A DNA stretch of 64,000 nucleotides from an uncultured Roseovarius sp. (lineage in GTDB: Bacteria > Pseudomonadota > Alphaproteobacteria > Rhodobacterales > Rhodobacteraceae), in the NCBI GenBank assembly GCA_947497295.1, contig CANMFU010000002.1, positions 434,001 to 498,000 on the forward strand, given 5' to 3'. The translations under genes and the position numbers were made by a program. Of this stretch, positions 53,300 to 62,290 are shown piece by piece. Each line of letters opens with the position of its first letter. The stretch's first letter is position 1. The notes beneath the pieces were generated by a model, which was not told the DNA's origin, ran no database searches, and saw only the letters and a list, made by a program, of their open reading frames with translations.

Positions 53300-55948
53300 T
53301 CAGGCGTTTTTATCCGCACCCAGCATCGCCTTTAGGTCATATATAAGTTGAAGCGCCTCGCGCGGGCTCAGATCGTCGGGCAGAATGTCCCTTACAGCCG
53401 TTTCAACCTTTGACGGTGCGGTTCTGACTGGTGGCGGCGTCGGGCGGCTGGAAAATAGCGGCAGATCGTCAATCAGCGCCTGCCGCGCGCTGCCACCTTC
53501 GCGTTCACCCCGCTCCAGCGCGTCCAATACGACCCGCGCGCGTTCGATCACCGTATGCGGCAGGCCCGCCAGCTTTGCCACCTGCACGCCATAGGACCGG
53601 TCGGCAGCGCCGCGCCGGACCTCGTGCAGGAAAATGACATCGCCGTCATGCTCCTTGACGGTGACGGTGGCGTTATCGACGCGGGCCAGTTTGTCCGTGA
53701 GATTGGTCAGCTCATGGTAATGCGTTGCGAACAGCGCGCGGCAGCCGTTGACCTGGTGCAAGTGCTCCAGCGTGGCCCAGGCGATGGACAGCCCGTCATA
53801 GGTGGCCGTACCGCGGCCGATCTCGTCCAGGATCACCAGCGCCTGCGCGTCGGCCTGATTCAGGATTGCGGCGGTTTCGACCATTTCCACCATGAAGGTC
53901 GACCGCCCGCGGGCCAGATCGTCGGAGGCGCCGACGCGGCTGAAAAGCTGGCTGATCATGCCGACATGGGCCGATTTAGCAGGCACGAAGCTACCTGTTT
54001 GAGCCAAAAGCGCGATCAGCGCGTTCTGACGCAGAAAGGTGGATTTACCCGCCATGTTCGGGCCCGTCAGCAGCCAGATGTCGCTGGCCTCGCCCAATGT
54101 GCAGTCGTTGGCCACGAACGGCCCCGCGCCTTGGGTGCGCAAGGCGTGTTCCACGACCGGGTGACGACCCTGCACGATGTTCAGCGTGCGGCTGTCGTCG
54201 ACTTCCGGACGGCACCAGCCACATTCGACCGCAAGATCGGCCAGCGCCGCAGTCAGATCAAGTTCGGCCAATGCGCGGGCCACCTGATTCAGCTGGGCGG
54301 CATCATCCAGAATGGCGCCCTTCAGCCTATCATAGAGCCGCTTTTCGATTTCCAGCGCGCGCCCGCCGGCGTTCAGAATGCGGGTCTCCATCTCGGACAG
54401 TGGAACGGTGGTAAATCGCACCTGATTGGCGGTGGTCTGGCGGTGCTTGAACGTCTCGTTCAGTGGCGCGGACAGCATTTTTTCCGCATGCGTCGCGGTG
54501 ACATCGACGAAATACCCCAGCACGTTGTTATGCTTGATCTTCAGCGAAGCGATGCCGGTCTGCTGCGCATATTCGGCCTGCATTCTGGCAATGACGCCGC
54601 GCCCCTCGTCGCGCAATTGGCGCGCCTCATCAAGGTCGGCATCATAACCCGCCGCAATGAACCCACCATCGCGCGCCAAATGTGGCGGCTCGGCAATCAG
54701 CGCCTGATCCAGCAAAGCGGCAAGGGTGTCGTGGCCGGTCAGATCATCGGCTAGCCGCAGATGTTCAGGCCGTATATCGTCACGGCGCAACAGGCTGGCG
54801 ATAGATCCTGCACCCTCCAGTGCGTTACGGACGGCGGCCAGATCGCGGGGCCCGCCCCGATCCAGCCCAAGACGCGACAGCGCGCGATCAAGGTCAGGCA
54901 CCTTGCGCAGATCATCGCGCAAGGCTTGCCGGAAGCGAGACTGTTCCACGGCAAATGACACCATATCCAGCCGGGCCTGAATGACGTCCAGCCGCCGGGA
55001 TGGCGCCGAAAGGCGCCGCTCAAGCAGACGCCCGCCGCCTGCGGTGACAGTGCGGTCCATCACCGACAGCAGCGTGCCAGCCCGTCCGCCGGACAACGCA
55101 TGCGTCAGTTCCAGATTACGCCGTGTGGCGGCGTCGATCTGCATGATGCCAGCGAGGCTTTCACGCTGGGGCGGCTGAAGCAGGGGCAGCTTGCCCTTCT
55201 GGGTTATCTCCAGATATGCGACCACGGCCCCCAAGGCCGCGATTTCGGCGCGCTCGAACGTGCCGAACGCGTCCAGAGAGGTGACGCCGAACAGCGCGCA
55301 TAGCCGCGTGGCCGCGCCGGTGCTGTCAAAAGCCGACCGACCCAAGGGAGTGACAGCGGCGCCCGATTCAGTCACTAAACCGGGCAAATCAGTCTCTGAT
55401 CCATCGGCAATCAACACCTCGCTAGGGGTGAGGCGAGCCAATTCCGGGCCGATGCGCGCCGCCTCCAGCGACATCACATGCAGGGCGCCGGTTGAAATAT
55501 CACTCCAGGCCAGCGCATATACGCCGCGAACTTCGGCAATCGCGGCCAGATAATTGTGACGGCGCGCCTCAAGCAGCGATTCCTCGGTCAATGTCCCGGG
55601 CGTCACCAGCCGCACAACGCCGCGCTTGACCACGGATTTACCGCCGCGCTTCTTTGCGTCCGCCGGGTTTTCCAGCTGCTCGCAGACCGCCACGCGAAAT
55701 CCCTTGCGGATCAGCGTCAGCAGATACCCCTCGGCGGCGTGGACAGGCACGCCGCACATGGCGATATCCCTGCCCTCATGCTTGCCGCGTTTGGTCAGCG
55801 CGATATCCAGCGCCTCGGCGGCGAGGGCGGCATCGTCAAAGAACAGCTCATAGAAATCGCCCATGCGATAGAACAGCAGGGCCCCCTGATGTTCGGCCTT
55901 GATGTCCAGATACTGCGCCATCATCGGCGTGACTGTGCCCGTGTTCAC
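53300..55948 (-). CDS. mutS: DNA mismatch repair protein MutS
   Basis: MutS recognises mismatches and small loops and starts repair. I choose GTG 55948, preceded by GGGAGG, giving 882 residues; longer in-frame sequence upstream is not family-like. The N-terminal mismatch-binding motif is Phe32-Tyr-Glu34 in LLFYRMGDFYELFFDDA. Connector and lever domains follow (LSGGRAGTLLSVMDRTVTAG, YFVDVTATHAEKMLSAPLNE). The ATPase has LLTGPNMAGKSTFLRQNALI, LVILDEIGRGTATYDGLSIA and FATHYHELTNL. The C-terminal tail ends DLSPREALQLIYDLKAMLGA, the tetramer helix. It is divergent from maeB. Confidence 0.97.
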   Translation of the reverse strand: MNTGTVTPMMAQYLDIKAEHQGALLFYRMGDFYELFFDDAALAAEALDIALTKRGKHEGRDIAMCGVPVHAAEGYLLTLIRKGFRVAVCEQLENPADAKKRGGKSVVKRGVVRLVTPGTLTEESLLEARRHNYLAAIAEVRGVYALAWSDISTGALHVMSLEAARIGPELARLTPSEVLIADGSETDLPGLVTESGAAVTPLGRSAFDSTGAATRLCALFGVTSLDAFGTFERAEIAALGAVVAYLEITQKGKLPLLQPPQRESLAGIMQIDAATRRNLELTHALSGGRAGTLLSVMDRTVTAGGGRLLERRLSAPSRRLDVIQARLDMVSFAVEQSRFRQALRDDLRKVPDLDRALSRLGLDRGGPRDLAAVRNALEGAGSIASLLRRDDIRPEHLRLADDLTGHDTLAALLDQALIAEPPHLARDGGFIAAGYDADLDEARQLRDEGRGVIARMQAEYAQQTGIASLKIKHNNVLGYFVDVTATHAEKMLSAPLNETFKHRQTTANQVRFTTVPLSEMETRILNAGGRALEIEKRLYDRLKGAILDDAAQLNQVARALAELDLTAALADLAVECGWCRPEVDDSRTLNIVQGRHPVVEHALRTQGAGPFVANDCTLGEASDIWLLTGPNMAGKSTFLRQNALIALLAQTGSFVPAKSAHVGMISQLFSRVGASDDLARGRSTFMVEMVETAAILNQADAQALVILDEIGRGTATYDGLSIAWATLEHLHQVNGCRALFATHYHELTNLTDKLARVDNATVTVKEHDGDVIFLHEVRRGAADRSYGVQVAKLAGLPHTVIERARVVLDALERGEREGGSARQALIDDLPLFSSRPTPPPVRTAPSKVETAVRDILPDDLSPREALQLIYDLKAMLGADKNA

Positions 55949-56080
55949 CGGAGGCCTCCCATGTCGCTGGCGCGAACCTACAAATCTTGGCGCCGGGGCG
56001 AAAGCCCCTTCGGAAAAAGTTGAGGAACGGCGCATGCGTTGCTATGCAGGGCCAACCGCATTTTCAGGACGCATTCCCAC

Positions 56081-58336
56081 ATGGCAAACCCCAAATTCAC
56101 CGCCGAAGAGGCACTGGCCTTTCACCTCGAGCCGACGCCGGGCAAGTTCGAGATTAGCGCGACCGTTCCGATGACGACGCAGCGCGATCTGAGCCTGGCC
56201 TATTCGCCGGGAGTGGCAGTGCCGTGCCTTGCGATTCAGGAAAACCCCGAGACGGCGTATGACTACACCAATAAAGGCAATCTTGTTGCCGTGATCTCTA
56301 ACGGCACCTCGGTTCTGGGGCTAGGCAATCTGGGCGCGCTGGCGTCCAAGCCGGTGATGGAAGGCAAGGCGGTTCTGTTCAAACGCTTTGCCGACGTGAA
56401 TTCCATCGATATCGAGCTGGATACCGAAGATGCCGATGAATTCTGCAAAGCTGTGCGGCTGATGGGGCCGACCTTTGGCGGCATCAACCTTGAGGATATC
56501 AAGGCGCCGGAATGTTTTATCATCGAGCAGCGCCTGAAGGAAGAAATGGACATCCCCGTCTTTCACGATGACCAGCACGGCACGGCGGTGATCTGTGCGG
56601 CCGGCCTGATCAACGCGCTGCATCTGTCAGGTAAGAAGATCGAGGATGTGCGCATCGTTTTGAATGGGGCGGGGGCCGCCGGGATCGCCTGCCTTGAGCT
56701 GCTGAAAACCATGGGCGCGCGGCACGAAAACACGATGATGTGCGACACCAAAGGCGTGATCTATCAGGGCCGCACCGAAGGCATGAACCAGTGGAAAACG
56801 GCGCATGCGGTCATAACCGACCGGCGCACGCTGGCCGAGGCGCTGGACGGCGCCGACGTGTTTCTGGGCGTGTCGGCCAAGGGCGCGGTCACGCAGGACA
56901 TGGTCGCCAGCATGGCGCCGAATCCGGTGATTTTCGCCATGGCAAATCCCGACCCCGAAATCACCCCCGAAGAGGCACATGCCGTGCGCGAGGATGCCAT
57001 CGTCGCCACCGGGCGCAGCGATTATCCAAATCAGGTAAATAACGTCCTTGGCTTTCCTTACCTGTTTCGCGGGGCGCTGGATGTGCATGCGCGCGCGATC
57101 AACGACGAGATGAAGATCGCCTGCGCCGAAGCGCTGGCCGCGCTGGCGCGTCTGGATGTGCCGGACGAGGTGAACATGGCTTACGGGCGCAAGCTGGCCT
57201 TTGGGCGTGACTACATCATCCCGGCGCCGTTCGATCCGCGGCTGATCTACATGATCCCGCCTGCTGTGGCCAAGGCCTGCATGGACACCGGCGCCGCGCG
57301 GCGGCCAATCGTGGATATGGAGACATATGAGGCGTCGCTGAAGGCGCGGATGGATCCGACGGCCAGCATCATGCGCTCGATCAGCGCCCGCGCGCGTCAC
57401 GCGCAGGCGAGGATGATTTTTGCCGAGGGCGACGATCTGCGGGTGCTGCGCGCTGCCGTTCAGTATCAACGCGCAGGCATGGGCAAGGCGCTGGTTGTTG
57501 GCCGTGCGGATGATGTCAAAGCCAAATTGACCGCCGCTGGCATGGCTGACGCGGTGGACGAGTTGGAGATCGTGAATGCCGCCAATACCGAGCATTTGGA
57601 GCAATACCGCAATTTTCTGTATGACCGTCTGCAGCGCAAAGGGTTCGACCGGCATGACATCAATCGGCTGGCGTCGCGCGACCGGCATGTTTTCGCGTCT
57701 CTCATGCTGGCGCATGGGCACGGTGATGGCCTGGTGACCGGCGCAACGCGCAAATCGGCTTATATCCTTGATTTGATTAACCATGTTTTCGATGCGGATG
57801 CCGAACATGGCGTTGCGGGTGTGACGGCCCTGATGCTCAAGGGGCGCATCGTTCTGATCGCGGATACGTTGGTGCAGGAATGGCCGAACGAGAATGATCT
57901 GGCCGACATCGCCGAGCGCGCGGCAACTGTGGCCCGCAATCTGGGACTGGAGCCGCGCGTGGCCTTTGTCAGCTTTTCGACCTTCGGATATCCGAAGTCC
58001 GAGCGTGCAGAAAAGATGCACCGTGCGCCAACAGTTCTGGAAAAGCGGGGTGTCGATTTTGAGTTTGAAGGCGAGATGACCGTTGACGTGGCGCTGAACC
58101 CGGCCGCGCAGGAGGCTTATCCGTTCCAGCGCCTGACCGGACCGGCGAACATCCTGATCGTGCCTGCCCGGCATTCGGCCTCGATCTCGGTCAAGCTGAT
58201 GCAGGAGATGGCGGGCGCGACCGTGATCGGGCCGATCCTGTCAGGTCTGGATAAATCGGTTCAGATTTGTTCGTCAACATCGACAGCCACCGATATCGTC
58301 AACATGGCTGTGCTGGCGGCGTGCAAAGTCGGCTGA
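56081..58336 (+). CDS. maeB: NADP-dependent malic enzyme with phosphotransacetylase-like C-terminal domain
   Basis: MaeB decarboxylates malate to pyruvate with NADP. The 751-residue protein starts at ATG 56081 (MANPKFTAEEALAFHLEPTP). The malic domain covers about 1-430: RDLSLAYSPGVAVPCLAIQE, NTKGNLVAVISNG-like YTNKGNLVAVISNGTSVLGL, IPVFHDDQHGTAVICAAGLI with the metal ligands, LNGAGAAGIACLELL and IFAMANPDPEITPEEAHAVR. The PTA-like domain runs from about 430 to the end (ARMIFAEGDDLRVLRAAVQY, then LMLAHGHGDGLVTGATRKSA and ILSGLDKSVQICSSTSTATD). That domain is usually inactive as a transferase and regulatory in such fusions. Confidence 0.97.
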   Translation: MANPKFTAEEALAFHLEPTPGKFEISATVPMTTQRDLSLAYSPGVAVPCLAIQENPETAYDYTNKGNLVAVISNGTSVLGLGNLGALASKPVMEGKAVLFKRFADVNSIDIELDTEDADEFCKAVRLMGPTFGGINLEDIKAPECFIIEQRLKEEMDIPVFHDDQHGTAVICAAGLINALHLSGKKIEDVRIVLNGAGAAGIACLELLKTMGARHENTMMCDTKGVIYQGRTEGMNQWKTAHAVITDRRTLAEALDGADVFLGVSAKGAVTQDMVASMAPNPVIFAMANPDPEITPEEAHAVREDAIVATGRSDYPNQVNNVLGFPYLFRGALDVHARAINDEMKIACAEALAALARLDVPDEVNMAYGRKLAFGRDYIIPAPFDPRLIYMIPPAVAKACMDTGAARRPIVDMETYEASLKARMDPTASIMRSISARARHAQARMIFAEGDDLRVLRAAVQYQRAGMGKALVVGRADDVKAKLTAAGMADAVDELEIVNAANTEHLEQYRNFLYDRLQRKGFDRHDINRLASRDRHVFASLMLAHGHGDGLVTGATRKSAYILDLINHVFDADAEHGVAGVTALMLKGRIVLIADTLVQEWPNENDLADIAERAATVARNLGLEPRVAFVSFSTFGYPKSERAEKMHRAPTVLEKRGVDFEFEGEMTVDVALNPAAQEAYPFQRLTGPANILIVPARHSASISVKLMQEMAGATVIGPILSGLDKSVQICSSTSTATDIVNMAVLAACKVG

Positions 58337-58362
58337 CCGCGCACCCGAAGCCCGATGCGTGA

Positions 58363-58384
58363 TTGGGTATTTTTACCAAGAAAA
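58363..58384. repeat. 22-bp element, inverted copy of 34995-35016
   Basis: The block begins TTGGGTATTTTTACC and ends AAGAAAA; it is the exact reverse complement of 34995-35016. It lies 27 bases after the maeB stop and 12 bases from the stop of the convergent EamA transporter gene. The TTGG...CCAA ends can form a short hairpin. It may be a shared small terminator module. Confidence 0.65.
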
Positions 58385-58395
58385 GCCCGGAGGTG

Positions 58396-59268
58396 TTACA
58401 GCGCCTTCGGGCGGCGCGATAGCTGAACTGTCAAGATACCTGCCGTAATGACAGCAATGCCGATCAGGTCTGTCGGGTGCAATTTCTCGCCCAGAATGAT
58501 GGCTGCGGTCGCCACGCCAAGGAACGGGTTCAGGAAGTGAAACGTTGCCGCGCGGGTTGCGCTGACCCGTTGAACCAGCCGGAACCACAAAAGTGTGGCA
58601 GCGAGGCCCGGGATCAGGGTGGTCCAGGCGAAGGCAGCGACGAGCGTCCAGCTCCAGTCGATTGTCAGGGTTTCGGTTCCGACCGCCACAAGGCTCAGGA
58701 CCGCGCCACCGATCAACATTTGCAGGCCGACGATCATCATGAAATTGCCGCCCGATGTGGCGCCGCGCACGCTGAGTGTGGCGATGGCCAGCGCGATGAC
58801 GCCGATAACACACAAGATCAGTCCATACGTATCAATACCGCCGGAAAAACGGCTGCCCATGATCATCGCGACGCCAAGGATGCCTGCCAAAAGGCCCGCG
58901 GTGGCCATCAGTGACAGGCGTTCCCCAAAGAAGATCCACGAGGCCAGCGCCACCAGCAGCGGCATGGTCGAGGCGATGATCACGGCAACAGATGCCTCGA
59001 TTGTCTGCATTGCGACGAAATTCAGCCCCAGATACAATGCGTTCTGGCAGATGCCCAAGATGATGCAGGCGCGCCATTGCGGCGGTGTCAGGCGCCATGT
59101 CTGGCCCAATATCCGCGCGATCAGAACGCCCAGCAGGCCAGATATGAGAAATCGGATCGCCAGCGCGCTGATAGGCGGGGCCGAGGCCACGATAATACGC
59201 GCGGAGGTAAAGGCACTGGACCACATGAGCGAAAAAGCGACGCCCATCACGATGCTGCGTATGTCCAT
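58396..59268 (-). CDS. EamA-family (DMT superfamily) transporter
   Basis: This 290-residue inner-membrane protein has about ten hydrophobic segments arranged as two repeats of five, the pattern of EamA exporters (RhaT/RarD-like). Examples are IVMGVAFSLMWSSAFTSARI at the N-terminus, ASVAVIIASTMPLLVALASW with FFGERLSLMATAGLLAGILG at the end of repeat one, and NPFLGVATAAIILGEKLHPT with DLIGIAVITAGIL at the end of repeat two. The (L)GE-L sequences in both halves are typical. Substrate is unknown; relatives export amino acids or metabolites. It lies downstream of hup but is separated from it by a hairpin. Confidence 0.9.
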   Translation of the reverse strand: MDIRSIVMGVAFSLMWSSAFTSARIIVASAPPISALAIRFLISGLLGVLIARILGQTWRLTPPQWRACIILGICQNALYLGLNFVAMQTIEASVAVIIASTMPLLVALASWIFFGERLSLMATAGLLAGILGVAMIMGSRFSGGIDTYGLILCVIGVIALAIATLSVRGATSGGNFMMIVGLQMLIGGAVLSLVAVGTETLTIDWSWTLVAAFAWTTLIPGLAATLLWFRLVQRVSATRAATFHFLNPFLGVATAAIILGEKLHPTDLIGIAVITAGILTVQLSRRPKAL

Positions 59269-59307
59269 GTCTGTCCGTCCCGCTCATGTGGGGCATGTGT
59301 AGCAATG

Positions 59308-59340
59308 CGAAAGGGCCGCCTGTTACGGGCGACCCTTTCG
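59308..59340 (-). terminator. Hairpin after the HU gene, probable terminator
   Basis: On the minus strand CGAAAGGGTCGCC pairs with GGCGGCCCTTTCG (13 bp with one wobble pair) around a 7-base loop, 23 bases after the hup stop. No T run follows on this strand beyond the stem, so termination may depend on the CTTT at the stem end. Confidence 0.65.
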
Positions 59341-59362
59341 GAAACTCATGCAGGATGCAAGA

Positions 59363-59650
59363 TCAGCCGTTAACGCTGTCTTTCAGTGCCTTGGCGATGG
59401 TCATCTTGACCACCTTGTCGGCGTCTTTCTTGATCTGCTCGCCGGTGGCAGGGTTGCGGACCATCCGCTCGGGACGCTCGCGGCAGTAGATCTTGCCAAC
59501 GCCGGGCAGGGTGACGGCACCGCCGCCGGACACTTCGTTGGTAATCACGTTGATGATTGCATCAAGCGCCGTTCCGGCTGTCTTCTTGTCGCTGCCCATT
59601 TCATCTGCCAGTGCGGCGACGAGCTGGGTTTTGGTCATTGGTTTTGCCAT
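59363..59650 (-). CDS. hup: HU-family DNA-binding protein
   Basis: HU is a dimeric nucleoid protein that bends DNA without strong sequence preference. The start is ATG 59650 (MAKPMTKTQLVAALADEMGS) after GGAG, giving 95 residues. It shows DKKTAGTALDAIINVITNEV, LPGVGKIYCRERPERMVRNP with the DNA-contacting RNPATGE arm, and KKDADKVVKMTIAKALKDSV. The arm segment CRERPERMVRNPATGEQIKK differs slightly from the E. coli HU arm (KERAARTGRNPQTG-type). It is transcribed alone, from a 119-base gap behind amn. Confidence 0.95.
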   Translation of the reverse strand: MAKPMTKTQLVAALADEMGSDKKTAGTALDAIINVITNEVSGGGAVTLPGVGKIYCRERPERMVRNPATGEQIKKDADKVVKMTIAKALKDSVNG

Positions 59651-59769
59651 CGGATGGTCTCCTTCTACTGCCCCAAAACGGGCCTCAGCCAACGGTGTAA
59701 CGCTATTTTGAACCTTAATACAACGCATACTGCCTATCTAATCGGCAATTTTGTGCAAAAATCTGCCGG

Positions 59770-61248
59770 TCAGAGAAATGCTGTTTCGTCGAAGGCACGC
59801 AACTTGCGGCTGTGGATGCGGTCCAGAGGCATCTGCGACAGCAATTCCATTGCGCGGATCCCAATCATCAGATGGCGCGCAACCTGGTCGTTATAAAATG
59901 CGGACGCCATGCCCGGTAATTTCAATTCACCGTGCAAGGGCTTGTCCGACACGCACAGCAAGGTTCCGTAGGGAACGCGAAAGCGAAAACCGTTGGCGGC
60001 AATCGTTGCGCTTTCCATGTCGAGCGCGATGGCACGGCTCTGGCTGAGGCGGTGCACCGGGCCGGACTGATCGCGCAGCTCCCAATTGCGGTTGTCGACG
60101 CTGGCGACGGTGCCGGTGCGCATGATCCGCTTCATTTCGAACCCGTCCATATGGGCGATTTCCTCGACCGATTGTTCCAGCGCGATCTGAATTTCCGCAA
60201 GCGCCGGGATCGGCACCCATGTCGGCAGGTCAGCATCCAGCACGCCATCTTCGCGCAGGTAGGCATGGGCCAGCACATAGTCGCCCAGCCGCTGCGAATT
60301 GCGCAGCCCGGCGCAATGGCCGACCATGATCCATGCATGCGAGCGCAGCACGGCGATATGATCTGTTGCCGTCTTGGCGTTGGAGGGGCCGACACCGATA
60401 TTGACCAGAGTGATGCCCGAGCCGTCGGGTTTCTTCAGGTGATATGACGGCATCTGAGGCAGCTTGAGCGGCGCCTCCATCGGTTGCTCGGCATCCGTGA
60501 TTTCGGCATCAAACGTTCCGACAAAGCTGGTATAGCCGCTGTCGGGGTCGGCCAGCGCGCGGCGGGCGTAGGCCTCGAATTCGGTCACGTAGAACTGGTA
60601 GTTGGTGAACAGAACGTGGTTTTGAAAATGCCCCGGCGACGTGGCGGTGTAATGGGCCAGCCGCGCCAGTGAATAATCCACACGCTGCGCTGTGAAAGGC
60701 GCAAGCGGCTCAACAGATCCCGGCGTGCGCTTGTATAATCCGTTGATGATGTCGTCATTCGTGGTGTCCAGATCGGGCACGTCGAACACATCGCGCAAGG
60801 TGAATCCGGCTGCGCCCTCGTGCGGGACGGTCATGCGCGCGTCTTCGGTTACGGCAAAATGGACCGGGATTGGTGTGTCTGATGGGCCGATCCAGATCGG
60901 GACGTCATGGTTTTCGATCAGCAAAGTAATCTGATGGACCAGATAATTGCGAAAGAGGCTAGGCCGGGTGACGGTCGTGGCGTGGGTGCCTGGCCCCGAC
61001 ACATGCCCAAACGCCAGCCTTGTGTCGATCTGCACAAAGCTGGATGTGGTCAGCCTGATTTCGGGATAAAAAGCTCTGATACGGTGTGTAGGGACTGGTC
61101 CGGCAATGGCTGCGGCAAAGTGTTTGCGCAGGAAATTGATCGAAGTATCGTATAGTGCGCACAGGTGATCGACGGCCGCCGCGGCATCGGTGAATTCGCG
61201 GGCGGGCGGTGTGTCTGGGGTCAGGGCTGGGGTATCGCTGCCGTTCAT
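59770..61248 (-). CDS. amn: AMP nucleosidase
   Basis: Amn hydrolyses AMP to adenine and ribose 5-phosphate and so lowers the adenylate pool. The 492-residue protein has the N-terminal Amn-specific domain (HVSGPGTHATTVTRPSLFRN, YLVHQITLLIENHDVPIWIG) and the phosphorylase-like C-terminal domain (GITLVNIGVGPSNAKTATDH, IMVGHCAGLRNSQRLGDYVL, ALDMESATIAANGFRFRVPY). The MESATIAANG motif with the catalytic Glu/Asp region is typical. The length fits the bacterial enzyme (about 480-500). It is divergent from the YeeZ-like gene. Confidence 0.96.
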   Translation of the reverse strand: MNGSDTPALTPDTPPAREFTDAAAAVDHLCALYDTSINFLRKHFAAAIAGPVPTHRIRAFYPEIRLTTSSFVQIDTRLAFGHVSGPGTHATTVTRPSLFRNYLVHQITLLIENHDVPIWIGPSDTPIPVHFAVTEDARMTVPHEGAAGFTLRDVFDVPDLDTTNDDIINGLYKRTPGSVEPLAPFTAQRVDYSLARLAHYTATSPGHFQNHVLFTNYQFYVTEFEAYARRALADPDSGYTSFVGTFDAEITDAEQPMEAPLKLPQMPSYHLKKPDGSGITLVNIGVGPSNAKTATDHIAVLRSHAWIMVGHCAGLRNSQRLGDYVLAHAYLREDGVLDADLPTWVPIPALAEIQIALEQSVEEIAHMDGFEMKRIMRTGTVASVDNRNWELRDQSGPVHRLSQSRAIALDMESATIAANGFRFRVPYGTLLCVSDKPLHGELKLPGMASAFYNDQVARHLMIGIRAMELLSQMPLDRIHSRKLRAFDETAFL

Positions 61249-61359
61249 CTTCGGTCCCTTTCAGGTTCAGGGCTGACGTTTGCACGGTGGATCGGCGTGT
61301 TCAAGCGGCGCGGGCGCGAGGGCCTTGCCAACAGGGCGGACCTGCCACATATCAAAGGA

Positions 61360-62211
61360 ATGACACGGACGCTTCTTTCCTTTGGCCATGGGTATTCAGC
61401 CCGGGCGCTTTCGGCGCTGCTCATGGGCGACGACTGGCATGTGATCGGCACCACGCGCGGCGCGGACAAGGCGCAAACGCTAAGGAATGAGGGCGTTCAG
61501 CCCATGATCTGGCCCGGTGATGACATGCGTCCGGCGCTGGAGACGGCGACGCATCTTCTGATTTCCGCTGGCCCAGGCGAAGGCGGCGATCCGGTCCTGG
61601 CCGCGCTGCGCGACGATATCGCGCGCATTGCGCCGCGTCTGGAATGGGCCGGTTACCTGTCGACCACAGGTGTTTACGGCGATCATCAGGGCGATTGGGT
61701 GGATGAAGCAACGCCGCTGACCCCCAGCACAAGGCGCGGCCACCTGCGCAAAACGGCCGAGGCGGCATGGCAGGCGATCCCCGGCCTGCCGCTGCATATT
61801 TTCCGGCTGGCTGGCATTTATGGCCCCGGCCGCGGACCCTTTGCCAAGGTACGCGCGGGGACTGCCCGCCGTATCATAAAGCCAAATCAGGTATTCAGCC
61901 GCACGCATGTCGAGGATATCGCGCAGGTTCTGGCCGCGTCGATCCGGCAGCCAAAACCGGGTGCGATCTACAATGTCTGTGATGATGATCCGGCGCCACC
62001 GCAGGATGTGATCGGCTATGCGGCCAAATTGCTGGACCTGCCTTTGCCCCAAGCCGAGCCGTTTGATGAGGCAAAGATGTCTGCGATGGCGCGCAGCTTT
62101 TACGCTGAATCCAAGCGCGTTTCGAATGACAAGATCAAGAACGATCTGGGCGTCACCTTGCGCTATCCCAGCTATCGGGACGGCCTGCGTGCCATGGCCG
62201 CCGACAGCTAG
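61360..62211 (+). CDS. NAD-dependent epimerase/SDR-like protein, YeeZ type
   Basis: This 283-residue protein starts at ATG 61360 (MTRTLLSFGHGYSARALSAL), directly after AAAGGA. The N-terminal Rossmann loop FGHGYSARAL, WAGYLSTTGVYGDHQGDWVD and IFRLAGIYGPGRGPFAKVRA fit the YeeZ branch of the extended short-chain dehydrogenases. IIKPNQVFSRTHVEDIAQVL and YNVCDDDPAPPQDVIGYAAK also fit. In this branch the usual YxxxK pair is altered (here the Tyr of GVYGDH and a later TRRGHLRK stretch), and the substrate is unknown. It precedes pncB by 79 bases. Confidence 0.88.
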   Translation: MTRTLLSFGHGYSARALSALLMGDDWHVIGTTRGADKAQTLRNEGVQPMIWPGDDMRPALETATHLLISAGPGEGGDPVLAALRDDIARIAPRLEWAGYLSTTGVYGDHQGDWVDEATPLTPSTRRGHLRKTAEAAWQAIPGLPLHIFRLAGIYGPGRGPFAKVRAGTARRIIKPNQVFSRTHVEDIAQVLAASIRQPKPGAIYNVCDDDPAPPQDVIGYAAKLLDLPLPQAEPFDEAKMSAMARSFYAESKRVSNDKIKNDLGVTLRYPSYRDGLRAMAADS

Positions 62212-62290
62212 GGCGCCGCGATAAACGGCAAGGCTTTCAATCTCCGTCCTGCCCTGATTTAACATTTCGGAACAACTTCCGGAGACTGAC

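Noticed and set aside
53555..54754. Plus-strand frame of 399 codons inside mutS
   Set aside because: Antisense to MutS, which has all expected motifs; no start signal or recognisable domain on the plus strand.
56627..58174. Minus-strand frame of 515 codons inside maeB
   Set aside because: Shadow of the malic enzyme gene; no motifs, composition typical of an antisense frame.
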